Positions 1 through 8,905 of a stretch of 64,000 nt of DNA are shown one piece after another. Each line of letters opens with the position of its first letter. Positions within the stretch are counted from its first letter, which is position 1. This stretch comes from Sphingobium sp. TCM1 (GTDB lineage Bacteria; Pseudomonadota; Alphaproteobacteria; Sphingomonadales; Sphingomonadaceae). The notes below the pieces were generated by a model. That model saw nothing but the letters and a program-made list of their open reading frames with translations, was not told the origin of the DNA and made no database searches. Both the position numbers and the translations under genes were made by a program. The stretch covers positions 61,076 to 125,075 of the forward strand of contig NZ_LXVX01000039.1 of NCBI RefSeq assembly GCF_001650725.1, read 5' to 3'.

Positions 1-215
1 TCGACCGCGACGTGACCGTCGCGCCGGTCGCGCCCTGTTTCGAGAAGGTCGAACTGTCCGGCGAACGCACGCTGACCATCACCTATATGAAGGACCGCGC
101 CAATGCGGGCCAGGTGCTGAGCGCGGTGCAGGCCAGCGGTCTTGCCATCGTGGATGTCGTGACGCGCGACCCGGACCTGGAGGATGTGTTCCTGAACCTG
201 ACGGCGGCCGCCTGA
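1..215 (+). CDS. ABC transporter ATP-binding protein, C-terminal fragment (5' end outside window)
   Basis: This is an open frame from the window edge to a TGA at 213-215, giving about 70 residues. The tail LEDVFLNLT is the characteristic C-terminus of ATPases of ABC-2 type exporters (drug/lipid export, CcmA/DrrA-like), where the segment after the ATPase core ends in LEDVFL-x-LTG. No Walker motifs remain because they lie upstream of the window. The ATPase would energise a membrane permease partner that is not visible here. The substrate cannot be inferred. The next gene starts 18 nt downstream on the same strand but looks compositionally unrelated. Confidence 0.75.
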   Translation, partial: DRDVTVAPVAPCFEKVELSGERTLTITYMKDRANAGQVLSAVQASGLAIVDVVTRDPDLEDVFLNLTAAA

Positions 216-233
216 TTTTAAAGGAGAGGGATC

Positions 234-773
234 GTGGGCTTTAAAATCTCATGGCTGGCTTTTGAAGCCATCGAAAAAGGAGCGCTGCTGGATGCCTTGG
301 GATTCCGGGATACTGGTGAAGTCGACGAGGCGAATGAAAGCCCTTTTTCGGCCGTTCAATTGCGTAATGGCTGGAGTATAATTTGGTCTAACGACTTCGA
401 ATGGGCCGCAACGCAGCCAGTCAATTTACTCTTTCCGACCAAACGCGCCATTAGCTGTCAGTTGCACGAAGGCGTGATGTACAGTGCCGCACATGGTGCA
501 GAAGATGGCATTGAGATGTGGAGCGTAGCCCATGATGCGCAGCAATCGCTGCACGACCTTTCGGTTTCCGGCAATCCACCTCCAGAATTTCTGTCGATCA
601 AGGACAAACTGTCTTTAGACCAAAAAAACGAAGATGCCGGAAGTGCGGAAGTGGATTTCATATTCGACATTCCGATCGAACTTGCAGCCAGCGTCACCGG
701 CTTTCGGCATGATCTGTGGGAGATAGACGGTTATCGTCCCGACTGGACAGTCATCGAAAGAAAATCGGTCTGA
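234..773 (+). CDS. hypothetical protein, lower-GC orphan
   Basis: A 179-residue protein that I do not recognise. The GTG start is supported by a strong Shine-Dalgarno (AAGGAGAGGG) 3 nt upstream. It has no signal peptide or membrane segment. It is rich in Trp, Asp and Glu and reads like a small soluble globular protein. Base composition and codon choice (TTT, AAA, TTA, AAT, GAA) are clearly lower in GC than the neighbours, which suggests recent acquisition or a fast-evolving accessory gene. It sits between an ABC-transporter gene end and nadB with no functional link visible. It could be an immunity or SUKH-like protein, but no motif supports that. Confidence 0.7.
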   Translation: MGFKISWLAFEAIEKGALLDALGFRDTGEVDEANESPFSAVQLRNGWSIIWSNDFEWAATQPVNLLFPTKRAISCQLHEGVMYSAAHGAEDGIEMWSVAHDAQQSLHDLSVSGNPPPEFLSIKDKLSLDQKNEDAGSAEVDFIFDIPIELAASVTGFRHDLWEIDGYRPDWTVIERKSV

Positions 774-813
774 CCTTCCCGATCTTTCTGGAGTAACATC
801 GCTATTTTTATCA

Positions 814-839
814 ACTCCTCCCGCCTGCGGAAGGGGAGT
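814..839. repeat. imperfect inverted repeat ahead of nadB
   Basis: The arms ACTCC...GGAGT enclose the C/G-rich core CCCGCCTGCGG, forming an imperfect hairpin in the gap between the orphan gene and nadB. It may terminate the upstream gene or be a small dispersed intergenic repeat. There is no T-tract on either strand. Confidence 0.35.
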
Positions 840-862
840 AAGCAAGAAGCAGCACAGCACAG

Positions 863-2467
863 ATGCCCACCACCACCCATGACGTCATCATCATCGGCTC
901 CGGCGCGGCGGGGCTGACGGCCGCCATCAACCTCGCGCAGGACCGCAAGGTGCTGGTGCTGGCCAAGGGCGCGCTCGACGGTGGCTCCACCAACTGGGCG
1001 CAGGGCGGCATTGCCGCCGTACTCGACGCGGGTGACAGTTTCGAGGCGCATGTCCATGACACGATGATCGCGGGCGCCGGCCTCAACGACCGGGCGACCG
1101 TGGAATTCGTCGTTTCCGAAGCCCCCGCCGCGATCGAGCGGCTGGCCGATCTCGGCGTGCCCTTCAACGGCGGCGAGGAATTCGGCGAACGCTGGCACCT
1201 GACCCGCGAGGGCGGCCACAGCCACCGTCGCATCGTCCATGTCGACGACGCCACCGGCCATGCCGTGCAGGTCGCGCTGCTCAAGGCCGCGCGGGCCAAT
1301 CCCAACATCACGCTGATGGAGGATATGGTCGCGATCGACCTGATCACCTCCCGTCATGGGGAACGCTATTCGGGCGATGGCCATGTCTGGGGCGTCTATG
1401 CCTTCAACCGGCAGACCGGCCGCATCGATACGCTGCTCGGCCGGGCGACGATCCTGTGCACCGGCGGCGCGGGCCGCACCTATCTCTTTTCGACCGCGCC
1501 GCGCGGCGCGACCGGCGACGGCATCGCCATGGCCTGGCGCGCGGGCTGTCGCGTGTCGAACATGGAGATGAACCAGTTTCACCCGACCTGCCTCTATAAT
1601 CTGGAGGTCAAGAATTTCCTCATTACAGAGGCCGTGCGCGGCGAGGGTGGGCATCTGAAGCTCCCGCCCGGCGTGCCGGGCGGCGGCGAGCGCTTCATGC
1701 CCCGCTTCGATTCCCGCGCCGAACTCGCCCCGCGCGACGTGGTGGCCCGCGCCATCGACCATGAAATCAAGCGACTCGGCCTCGACTATGTTCATCTGGA
1801 CATCAGTCACAAGGACCCGGCGTTCGTGAAGCATCACTTCCCGACCATATATGCGCGGCTGCTGGACCTCGACATCGACATCACCAAGGAGCCGATCCCG
1901 GTCGTCCCGGCGCAGCATTATACTTGCGGCGGGGTGGTGATCGACCTGGACGGGCGGACCGACCTGCCCGGCCTCTATGCCGCGGGCGAAGTGAGCGAGA
2001 GCGGGCTGCACGGCGCGAACCGCCTCGCCTCCAACTCGCTGCTGGAATGTTTCGTCTTCGGCGAAGCGGCGGCCAAGCATATCCGCAGCTCTTGGGACGA
2101 ACTGCCCAGCCCCCCGCCGATCCGGCCCTGGGACGAAAGCCGCGTCACCAACAGCGACGAGGAAGTGATCGTCCAGCATAACTGGAAGGAAATCCGCCGC
2201 TTCATGTGGGACTATGTCGGCATCGTCCGCACCACCAAGCGGCTGGAGCGCGCCCAGCACCGCATCGACCTGCTAGCCAGGGAAGTGGATGATTATTACG
2301 GCAATTTCCGCGTCACGCCCGACCTGATCGAACTGCGCAACCTGCTGGAGGTTGCTCGGCTGGTGGTGCGCTCCGCCCTCCATCGCAAGGAAAGCCGGGG
2401 GCTGCACTATACGCTCGACTATCCCGAGACGCTGCCGGAGGCGGTGGACACGGTGCTGGCGCCCTGA
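863..2467 (+). CDS. nadB: L-aspartate oxidase
   Basis: A 534-residue FAD enzyme that oxidises L-aspartate to iminoaspartate, the first step of de novo NAD synthesis, acting with quinolinate synthase NadA in the cytoplasm. The N-terminus has the dinucleotide-binding motif GSGAAG (residues 12-17), followed by the family motifs NWAQGGIAAVL, the Arg/His-rich TREGGHSHRR, RGEGGHL, HYTCGGV and the C-terminal FAD motif AAGEVSESGLHGANRLASNSL. Length is normal for NadB (about 530). The Glu/Arg active-site segments separate it from succinate dehydrogenase subunit A. nadA and nadC are not adjacent. Confidence 0.96.
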   Translation: MPTTTHDVIIIGSGAAGLTAAINLAQDRKVLVLAKGALDGGSTNWAQGGIAAVLDAGDSFEAHVHDTMIAGAGLNDRATVEFVVSEAPAAIERLADLGVPFNGGEEFGERWHLTREGGHSHRRIVHVDDATGHAVQVALLKAARANPNITLMEDMVAIDLITSRHGERYSGDGHVWGVYAFNRQTGRIDTLLGRATILCTGGAGRTYLFSTAPRGATGDGIAMAWRAGCRVSNMEMNQFHPTCLYNLEVKNFLITEAVRGEGGHLKLPPGVPGGGERFMPRFDSRAELAPRDVVARAIDHEIKRLGLDYVHLDISHKDPAFVKHHFPTIYARLLDLDIDITKEPIPVVPAQHYTCGGVVIDLDGRTDLPGLYAAGEVSESGLHGANRLASNSLLECFVFGEAAAKHIRSSWDELPSPPPIRPWDESRVTNSDEEVIVQHNWKEIRRFMWDYVGIVRTTKRLERAQHRIDLLAREVDDYYGNFRVTPDLIELRNLLEVARLVVRSALHRKESRGLHYTLDYPETLPEAVDTVLAP

Positions 2468-2586
2468 CGAAAAAGTGGCGCGGTGTCCGGGGGGACGCCG
2501 CGCCTTGAGGTGGAGGAGGGACACGCTGCAAGCGCATCCGGGAACCCCCTGCTATCGCCCCTCCCCACCCATGGGTTTGATGGAGG

Positions 2587-3426
2587 TCAAACGGCCAGAA
2601 ATTCCCTGAGCGATGCGTGGAAACGGGCGGGCTGGTCGGCCATCACCATATGGCCGCTAGGACCGATGGCTTTCAGCAGCACGCCTTTTTTCCCGGCATA
2701 GGCGGCGCGAAACCGGCTGGTGATGGCGGCGGTCTGTTCGGCGTCGGCGCCCACCGCATAGACCACCTCCAACGCGGCGGCGAGCCGCGGCAATTGGGGT
2801 TCGAGATCGACATTGGCAAGGTCGCGCAGCGCATTGGCGATGACGTCCGGATCGCTGCCGCTGGCGCCCGGCGCCTGTGCGACCATCTGCGCCAGATAGC
2901 GTCGTCCCGCCGCCGTGCCGGTCAGATAGCCGCCGATCTGGTCGGCGAGGAAGCCCAGCCCGCCCGCCGTGCCGCCGACCATCGCCGCACCGGCGGGCAG
3001 CATGTCGACCACCATGACGCGCCCAGCAATGCCCTTCAGCCCCAGCAGCATCGCCAGCGTTCCGCCCATGGAGTGGCCGACGATGGCGGGGCGCTTCAGC
3101 CCGGCCGCGGCGACATAGCGGGCGATCTCGTCGGCGACCGGCTGGAGCAGCGGCCCGCTGGCATTGGCATCCGCCGCCAGCCCGGCAAAGCCGCGCACAT
3201 GGACCAGATGGAAGCGATAACCCGGCAGCGCGCCCAGCACCCCGTTCCAGATGCCCGGACCACTGGCGAGGCCGGGGATCAACAGCACGTCCCGTCCCGT
3301 CCCGCGCACCGTCATGGCGATGCGGCGCGAGGCGAAGGGCACGGCCCATGCCGTGCCTCCGCTCGCCACCATGCCTGCCGCCAGTCCGCCGAGCAGCAGC
3401 GCCCGCCTGTCCATCACCATCGCCAT
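2587..3426 (-). CDS. exported alpha/beta-fold hydrolase
   Basis: About 279 residues, divergent from the beta-lactamase-like gene. The N-terminus MDRRALLLGGLAAGMVASGG followed by AWA looks like a signal peptide, possibly Tat-type because of the RR, so the enzyme is probably periplasmic. The alpha/beta hydrolase core is complete: the oxyanion segment LLIPGLASGPGIW, the nucleophile elbow GHSMGG with its Ser, and a C-terminal SGHMVMADQP carrying the catalytic His. Substrate unknown (esterase, lipase or lactonase-like). The start is uncertain: ATGs at 3426, 3420 and 3414 are all possible, and an upstream ATG at 3486 would precede the signal peptide with non-signal-like sequence. Confidence 0.85.
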   Translation of the reverse strand: MAMVMDRRALLLGGLAAGMVASGGTAWAVPFASRRIAMTVRGTGRDVLLIPGLASGPGIWNGVLGALPGYRFHLVHVRGFAGLAADANASGPLLQPVADEIARYVAAAGLKRPAIVGHSMGGTLAMLLGLKGIAGRVMVVDMLPAGAAMVGGTAGGLGFLADQIGGYLTGTAAGRRYLAQMVAQAPGASGSDPDVIANALRDLANVDLEPQLPRLAAALEVVYAVGADAEQTAAITSRFRAAYAGKKGVLLKAIGPSGHMVMADQPARFHASLREFLAV

Positions 3427-3602
3427 GCCGACGCTATTGCCGGTCCCCCGCTGAACCGCAACTGAGCGATCCTTGCCCTCGATCAAGAGCGTTCCTCATT
3501 CATCCTCCTTACATCGCATTTGTGGAATCATTCGTCGCATGGGTCTTGCCGGAACGTCCGGCAAGCCATCCCTTGAGGCCGCAAGAGAGTGCGGGGAAGA
3601 CG

Positions 3603-4751
3603 ATGACATCGAAGACGAACCGGGGCGGGTCCGCGCGCCTGGTCCTGTTGATCGCGGCGCTGTCCGCCTGCGTGAGCGCACCCGACCCGCGCCGGGCGCA
3701 GGCCGCAGCCCCTGCCCCGCAAAAGCCGCTGCCCGCGCGCCCGCAACCCACCACCAACAGCTGGCCGATCCGCCCGGTTGCCAATCCGCCCCAGCCCTAT
3801 CGCGACGTCGACCAGCGCGAAACGCCGCCACCCGCGCTGGTCAATGTCGTGCGCAATCTGGGTCAGAGCTTCAACGGCAAGGTGGGCATCGCCGTGCGTC
3901 GCATCGGCGCCGACTGGACCGTGGCCTGGAATGGCAACGCCCTTTTTCCGCAGCAGAGCGTGTCGAAGCTCTGGGTGTCGATGACCTTCCTCGACGCGGT
4001 CGACCGGGGCAAGCTGCGCCTGACGGACACGACCACCATCACCCGCAACGACCTGACCCTGTTCCATCAGCCCTCGGCCGCGATGCTCAAAAATGGCAGC
4101 TGGACCACCAGCTATTCCGACCTGATGCGCCGCGCGATGACGCAGAGCGACAATACCGCCAACGACGCGCTGCTGCGCGCGGCGGGCGGACCGGAAGCGG
4201 TGCGCGGCTTCCTGGCGCGGCGGATGATCAAGGATATCCGCTTCGGCCCCGGTGAGCGGCTGTTGCAATCGACCACGGCGGGCCTCGACTGGCGGCAGGA
4301 TTATTCGGTGGGCCGCAATTTCTACGCCGCCCGCTCGCGCCTGCCCATGTCGGTTCGGGTGAAGGCGCTCGACAATTATCTGGCCAACCCGCCGGACGGC
4401 GCAGCACCGGCCTCGATCGTCCAGGCGCTGGCGAAGCTGAAGGAGGGCGACATGCTCTCTTCCGCGTCGTCCCGGCTGCTGATGACGATCATGTCGGAAG
4501 CCAAGACCGGACCGCAACGGATCAAGGGCGGAGTGCCGCCGGGCTGGTCCTATCTGCACAAGACCGGGACCGGGCAGGACCTGCCGCCGCGCTCGACCGG
4601 ATTCAACGACATCGGCATCATGACCGCTCCCGACGGCACCAGCTATGCGGTGGCGGTGATGATCGGTTCCACCACCGTGTCGATCCCGGAACGCTGGGCG
4701 CTGATGCAGGCGGTGTCGAGGGCGGTCGCGGCGAACCACGAGAAGCGCTGA
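3603..4751 (+). CDS. class A beta-lactamase-related serine hydrolase, lipoprotein
   Basis: A 382-residue protein starting at an ATG preceded by GGGGAAG. The N-terminus is a lipoprotein signal (lipobox LSAC at about residues 17-20), followed by a Pro/Ala/Gln-rich linker to about residue 75. The penicillin-recognition fold motifs are present: SxxK as S119-V-S-K122, SDN at 182-184 and KTG at 320-322. It belongs to the class A beta-lactamase/PBP-like family (beta-lactamase2-type). Whether it hydrolyses beta-lactams or cell-wall peptides cannot be decided, because no clear Glu166-type omega-loop motif is evident. It is anchored in the periplasm and stands divergent from another exported hydrolase. 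Confidence 0.88.
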   Translation: MTSKTNRGGSARLVLLIAALSACVSAPDPRRAQAAAPAPQKPLPARPQPTTNSWPIRPVANPPQPYRDVDQRETPPPALVNVVRNLGQSFNGKVGIAVRRIGADWTVAWNGNALFPQQSVSKLWVSMTFLDAVDRGKLRLTDTTTITRNDLTLFHQPSAAMLKNGSWTTSYSDLMRRAMTQSDNTANDALLRAAGGPEAVRGFLARRMIKDIRFGPGERLLQSTTAGLDWRQDYSVGRNFYAARSRLPMSVRVKALDNYLANPPDGAAPASIVQALAKLKEGDMLSSASSRLLMTIMSEAKTGPQRIKGGVPPGWSYLHKTGTGQDLPPRSTGFNDIGIMTAPDGTSYAVAVMIGSTTVSIPERWALMQAVSRAVAANHEKR

Positions 4752-4794
4752 GCATGGTGGAGGGGAGCGGCGAAAGTCGCTATCCCCCTCCCCC

Positions 4795-7581
4795 ATGACC
4801 CAGAATCATCTCTATCTCGTCGATGGCAGCGGCTATATCTTCCGTGCCTATCACCAGCTTCCCCCGCTCACCAACCAGCATGGCCAGCCCGTGGGCGCGG
4901 TCTATGGCTATACGACGATGCTGTGGAAGCTGGCCGAGGAGCTGGGCAAGGCGGAGGGGCCGACGCACCTCGCCGTCGTGCTGGACAAGGGGTCGCACAC
5001 TTTCCGCAACGACATGTACGACCAGTATAAGGCGAACCGCCCGCCCGCGCCCGAGGATCTGGTCCCGCAATTCCCCATGATCCGCGACGCGACCCGCGCC
5101 TTCTCGCTCCCCTGCATCGAGGAAGCCGGATTCGAGGCGGACGACATCATCGCCAGCTATACGAAGGCGGCGGTCGCCGCGGGCTGGCATGTGACGATCG
5201 TCAGCAGCGACAAGGATCTGATGCAGCTGATCCAGCCCGGCGTCGACATGTACGACACGATGAAGAATGAGCGGCGCGGCGCCGACTATGTCATGGGCAA
5301 GTTCGGCGTTCAGCCCGAACAGCTGGGCGACGTGCTGGCGCTGATGGGCGACAGCGTCGATAACGTCCCCGGCGTGCCGGGCATCGGCCCGAAGACGGCG
5401 GCGAAGCTGATCACCGAATATGGCTCGCTGGAGGCCGCGCTCGAAGCCGCGCCGTCGATGAAGAAATCGAAGATGCAGGAAAATCTGATCGCCCATGCCG
5501 ATATGGCACGGCTGTCGCGGCGGCTGGTGGCGCTGCATGACGCGATGGACCTGCCCGAACCGCTGGACGAGCTGACCTTGAAGGGCATTCCGCCCGAACC
5601 GTTGCAGGCCTTCCTGTCGCATCACGGCTTCAAGACGCTGCTCAACCGCCTTGGCGCGCCCGCCGCTGCCGTCGCGGTGGCAGCGACCGCCGCCGTTGCG
5701 ACCGACACGGCGCCACCCGCTCCTCCCGCTCCGGCGGACGAACCGGCGATCGACCGCAGCCTCTACGAGACGGTCGTGACGGAAGAGGGGCTCGACCGCT
5801 GGATCGCGGCTGCCCGTGCCGAAGGTCTGGTGGCGGTGGACACCGAGACGGACATGCTCGATTGCGTGTCCTGCGCGCTGGTCGGCATCAGCCTTGCCAC
5901 CGGCCCGAACAAGGCCTGCTATATCCCGGTCGGCCATGGCGGGACCGACATGTTCGCCGAGCGGCCGCAACAGCTCGACAAGGCGCTGGTCCTCGCGAAG
6001 CTGAGACCGCTGCTGGAAGACGACTCCGTCCTCAAGATCGGCCAGAATCTGAAATATGACCTGACCTTGCTACGCCGCCACGGGATCGAGATCGCGCCCT
6101 ATGACGACACGATCGTCATGAGCTTCGACCTCGACGCCGGACAGTCGCTGGCAGGGCATGGCATGGACGAAGCAGCGCGGGTCCACCTCAATCACACATG
6201 CATCAGCTTCAAGGAGGTGGTCGGCACCGGCAAGAGCCAGATCAGCTTTGCCGAAGTGCCGCTACCCCGCGCGACCGAATATGCGGCCGAGGATGCCGAC
6301 GTGACGCTGCGCCTGTGGAGACGGTTCAAGACGCGCATCGCCAATGAAGGCGCGAACCGCGTCTATGAACTGGTCGACCGGCCGCTGGTCGGGGTGATCG
6401 CCAAGATGGAGCATCAGGGGATCAAGGTCGATCGCGAGCATCTGTCGCGCCTGTCGGCCGAATTCACCGCCGGCATCGCCGCGCTGGAGACGGACATACA
6501 CGAGATTGCCGGCCAGCCCTTCGCCATCGGATCGACCCAGCAGCTTGGCGCGATCCTGTTCGACAAGCTGGGCTACAAGGGTGGCAAGAAGGGCAAGTCG
6601 GGCGCTTATTCCACCGACGTCACCATCTTGGAGCAACTGGCGGCGCAGGGCGCGCCGATTGCCAGCAAGGTGCTGGAATGGCGCCAATTATCGAAATTGA
6701 AGTCGACCTATACCGATGCGCTCCAGGCGCAGATCAACAGGGATACGGGGCGCGTCCATACCAGCTATTCGCTGACCGGGGCGCAGACCGGGCGGCTGTC
6801 CTCGACCGACCCGAACCTCCAGAATATCCCCATCCGCACCGAGGTCGGCCGCCAGATCCGCCATGCGTTCGTGGCCGAACCGGGCAATGTCATCCTGGCC
6901 GCGGACTATAGCCAGATCGAACTGCGGCTGGCGGCGCACATGGCCGATGTGCCGGCGCTCAAGGACGCCTTCGAGGCGGGCGAGGATATTCACAACCGTA
7001 CCGCGCAGGAACTGTTCGGAGAGGTCAATCGCGACACGCGCGGCCGGGCGAAGACGATCAACTTCGCCATTCTCTACGGCATTTCGCGCTGGGGCCTGGC
7101 CGGGCGGCTGGAGATCAGCGCGGACGAGGCGCAGGACATGATCAGCCGCTATTATGAGCGCTTTCCCGGCATCAGCATCTATATCAGCGAGACGATCGAG
7201 AAGGCCCGGACAACCGGCTATACCGAGACGCTGTTCGGGCGAAAGACCTGGTTCCCGCGCATCAAGGCGGCGGTCCAGCATGAACGGCAGGGCGCCGAAC
7301 GCGCTGCGATCAACGCCCCGATCCAGGGCACCAGCGCCGACATCATCAAGCGCGCGATGGCGCGCATGGGACCGGCGCTGGAGGCGGCGGGTCTGGGTAG
7401 CGTGAAGATGCTGCTCCAGGTCCACGACGAACTAGTGTTCGAGCTGCCCGAAGGCGATGTGGCGGCGGCCAGCGCAGTCATCCGTCAGGTCATGGAGACA
7501 GCCGCCGAACCCATTGTGAAACTGAGCGTGCCGCTGGGCGTGGAGATCGGCACCGGGCCGAGCTGGGGCGCGGCGCACTAA
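4795..7581 (+). CDS. polA: DNA polymerase I
   Basis: A 928-residue cytoplasmic repair and Okazaki-fragment polymerase with three domains. Residues 1 to about 290 are the 5'-3' flap exonuclease (YIFRAYH, ADDIIASY, GDSVDNVPGVPGIGPKTA). Residues about 320-520 are a 3'-5' exonuclease with intact acidic residues: VDTETD at about 349-353, NLKYD and AAEDAD. Residues about 530-928 are the family A polymerase with TGRLSS, motif A ADYSQIELR (Asp704), the O-helix RAKTINFAILYG and motif C VHDE (His877-Asp878). Proofreading residues are conserved, unlike in some bacterial PolA. A bidirectional-looking terminator follows directly. Confidence 0.98.
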   Translation: MTQNHLYLVDGSGYIFRAYHQLPPLTNQHGQPVGAVYGYTTMLWKLAEELGKAEGPTHLAVVLDKGSHTFRNDMYDQYKANRPPAPEDLVPQFPMIRDATRAFSLPCIEEAGFEADDIIASYTKAAVAAGWHVTIVSSDKDLMQLIQPGVDMYDTMKNERRGADYVMGKFGVQPEQLGDVLALMGDSVDNVPGVPGIGPKTAAKLITEYGSLEAALEAAPSMKKSKMQENLIAHADMARLSRRLVALHDAMDLPEPLDELTLKGIPPEPLQAFLSHHGFKTLLNRLGAPAAAVAVAATAAVATDTAPPAPPAPADEPAIDRSLYETVVTEEGLDRWIAAARAEGLVAVDTETDMLDCVSCALVGISLATGPNKACYIPVGHGGTDMFAERPQQLDKALVLAKLRPLLEDDSVLKIGQNLKYDLTLLRRHGIEIAPYDDTIVMSFDLDAGQSLAGHGMDEAARVHLNHTCISFKEVVGTGKSQISFAEVPLPRATEYAAEDADVTLRLWRRFKTRIANEGANRVYELVDRPLVGVIAKMEHQGIKVDREHLSRLSAEFTAGIAALETDIHEIAGQPFAIGSTQQLGAILFDKLGYKGGKKGKSGAYSTDVTILEQLAAQGAPIASKVLEWRQLSKLKSTYTDALQAQINRDTGRVHTSYSLTGAQTGRLSSTDPNLQNIPIRTEVGRQIRHAFVAEPGNVILAADYSQIELRLAAHMADVPALKDAFEAGEDIHNRTAQELFGEVNRDTRGRAKTINFAILYGISRWGLAGRLEISADEAQDMISRYYERFPGISIYISETIEKARTTGYTETLFGRKTWFPRIKAAVQHERQGAERAAINAPIQGTSADIIKRAMARMGPALEAAGLGSVKMLLQVHDELVFELPEGDVAAASAVIRQVMETAAEPIVKLSVPLGVEIGTGPSWGAAH

Positions 7582-7585
7582 CGAA

Positions 7586-7614
7586 AAAGGCCGGCCCCAT
7601 CGGGACCGGCCTTT
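7586..7614. terminator. bidirectional rho-independent-type terminator
   Basis: The arms AAAGGCCGG (7586-7594) and CCGGCCTTT (7606-7614), with CCC/GGG pairing inside, lie between the convergent ends of polA and the zinc-ribbon gene. An A-run precedes and a T-run follows, so it can serve both strands. Confidence 0.8.
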
Positions 7615-7616
7615 CC

Positions 7617-7901
7617 TCAATCGAACAGTTCTTCCAGAAAACTCTTCTTGCGCTTTTTCTGATAATAGCGCCCGTCATCCCGGTCCGGCCGATAGCTTGG
7701 CTGGGCGAAGGGCGCAGGCTGCGGCGTCGGCACGCTCGCCTGCGCCGATCGCTCGATGATCTTGTCCAGTTCGCCCCGGTCCAGCCAGACGCCCCGGCAT
7801 TGCGGGCAATAGTCGATCTCCACCCCCTGCCGGTCCGTCATGGCGAGGCCGATATGACAGACCGGACAGAGCATCGCCGATACCTGAGCGGGATCGCGCA
7901 T
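7617..7901 (-). CDS. TFIIB-type zinc-ribbon protein
   Basis: A 94-residue small protein of the zf-TFIIB family. Two CxxC knuckles, CPVC and CPQC, are followed by the typical RGVWLDRGELDKII. The C-terminus is a basic, Pro/Tyr/Arg-rich tail ending in KKRKKSFLEELFD. Its ATG overlaps the stop of the upstream Bax-inhibitor-like gene by one base (TAATG), so the two are very likely translationally coupled. Function is unknown in the family; zinc binding and nucleic-acid or membrane-associated roles have been suggested. An internal ATG at 7874 is a possible alternative start. Confidence 0.85.
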   Translation of the reverse strand: MRDPAQVSAMLCPVCHIGLAMTDRQGVEIDYCPQCRGVWLDRGELDKIIERSAQASVPTPQPAPFAQPSYRPDRDDGRYYQKKRKKSFLEELFD

Positions 7902-8623
7902 TATTCGCGCTCACCCGTCAGGCTGAGCAGCGCCTGGAAGAGGTTGATGAAGTTGAGGTAGAGCGACAGCGCGCCCATCACCTGCATCTTCTGCGCCACC
8001 TCATGGCCGGCATAGTAGAAATATTCGGACTTGATGCGCTGCACGTCCCAGGCGGTCAGGCCAGTGAAGATCACCACCGCCAGGATCGATACGACCATCG
8101 CCATCACCGACGAACCGATGAACAGGTTGATGAGGCTGGCGACGATGATGCCGATCAGGCCCATGATCAGGAAGCTGCCCATCTTCGTCAGGTCGCGCTG
8201 CGTGGTATAGCCCCACAGCGCCATGGCGAGGAACATGACCGCCGCCGAGAAGAAGGCCTGCGCGATGCTGCCGCCGGTGAAGACCAGGAAGATGCTGGCC
8301 ATCGACACGCCCATCACGGCGGAAAAGGCCCAGAAGGCCATGCGCGCGCCGGCCGTGCTCATCTTCTCGATGCGGAAGGTGAAAAAGAAGACGAACGCCA
8401 GCGGCGCGAAGATCGCCACCCATTTGAGCGGCGTACCGAAGATGGCCGCAGCCAGAGGCGGCGTATTGGCGATCGCGAAGGCGACGAGGCCGGTAATGAC
8501 CAGGCCCAGGCCCATGTTGCGGAAAACGCCCAGCATGTGCGCGCGCAGCCCGGCATCGGTATCGACCGACCGGCTGGCGCCATAGCCCGGCATACGAACG
8601 GGATTATTCACGGCTTCACTCAC
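7901..8623 (-). CDS. Bax inhibitor-1/YccA family membrane protein
   Basis: About 240 residues with seven hydrophobic segments (for example LGLVITGLVAFAIA, WVAIFAPLAFVFFFTF, LMGLIGIIVASLINLFI, ILAVVIFTGLTAWDVQ) and the family-typical end SLYLNFINLFQALL. This is the TMBIM/BI-1 fold (YbhL/YccA-like), an inner-membrane protein that may act as a pH-sensitive ion leak or interact with FtsH. I chose the GTG at 8623 because the upstream 44 codons look non-coding. It is the first gene of a two-gene unit with the coupled zinc-ribbon gene. Confidence 0.88.
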   Translation of the reverse strand: MSEAVNNPVRMPGYGASRSVDTDAGLRAHMLGVFRNMGLGLVITGLVAFAIANTPPLAAAIFGTPLKWVAIFAPLAFVFFFTFRIEKMSTAGARMAFWAFSAVMGVSMASIFLVFTGGSIAQAFFSAAVMFLAMALWGYTTQRDLTKMGSFLIMGLIGIIVASLINLFIGSSVMAMVVSILAVVIFTGLTAWDVQRIKSEYFYYAGHEVAQKMQVMGALSLYLNFINLFQALLSLTGERE

Positions 8624-8868
8624 TCCATCCAAATGTGGTTCGAGTGGCCCGGCGCGGTCTCCTGCGGCAACGAGAGGGGGCAAATCGCCGCAAAACCTGC
8701 ACCGGGCACACCCGATGCGGTCCGACATCGCGACTGGATCAAGGGGGAAATCCATGTCGCCAGAGGGGCCCGGCCCGCAGAGGATATATCGGGTGGGGAA
8801 CGCCTACGCGCAAGGGATTGGCCCGACTGCAACATTTTATTACAATCGCGCGCCCGCACCGGGAAGGA

Positions 8869-8897
8869 TTGACCCCCGCCCCGCTTCGCGACATGGC
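8869..8897 (+). promoter_or_regulatory. possible cysS promoter
   Basis: TTGACC (8869-8874), a 17-nt spacer, then CATGGC (8892-8897) lying 8 nt before the cysS ATG. The -10 match is weak. It is listed because it shares the close-to-ATG geometry seen at several other genes here. Confidence 0.3.
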
Positions 8898-8905
8898 TTG
8901 CGGCC

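Noticed and set aside
731..2260. A 509-codon open frame on the minus strand opposite nadB
   Set aside because: It is the high-GC shadow of nadB; its translation is rich in Arg, Gly, Ala and His with no recognisable domain, while nadB is complete on the plus strand.
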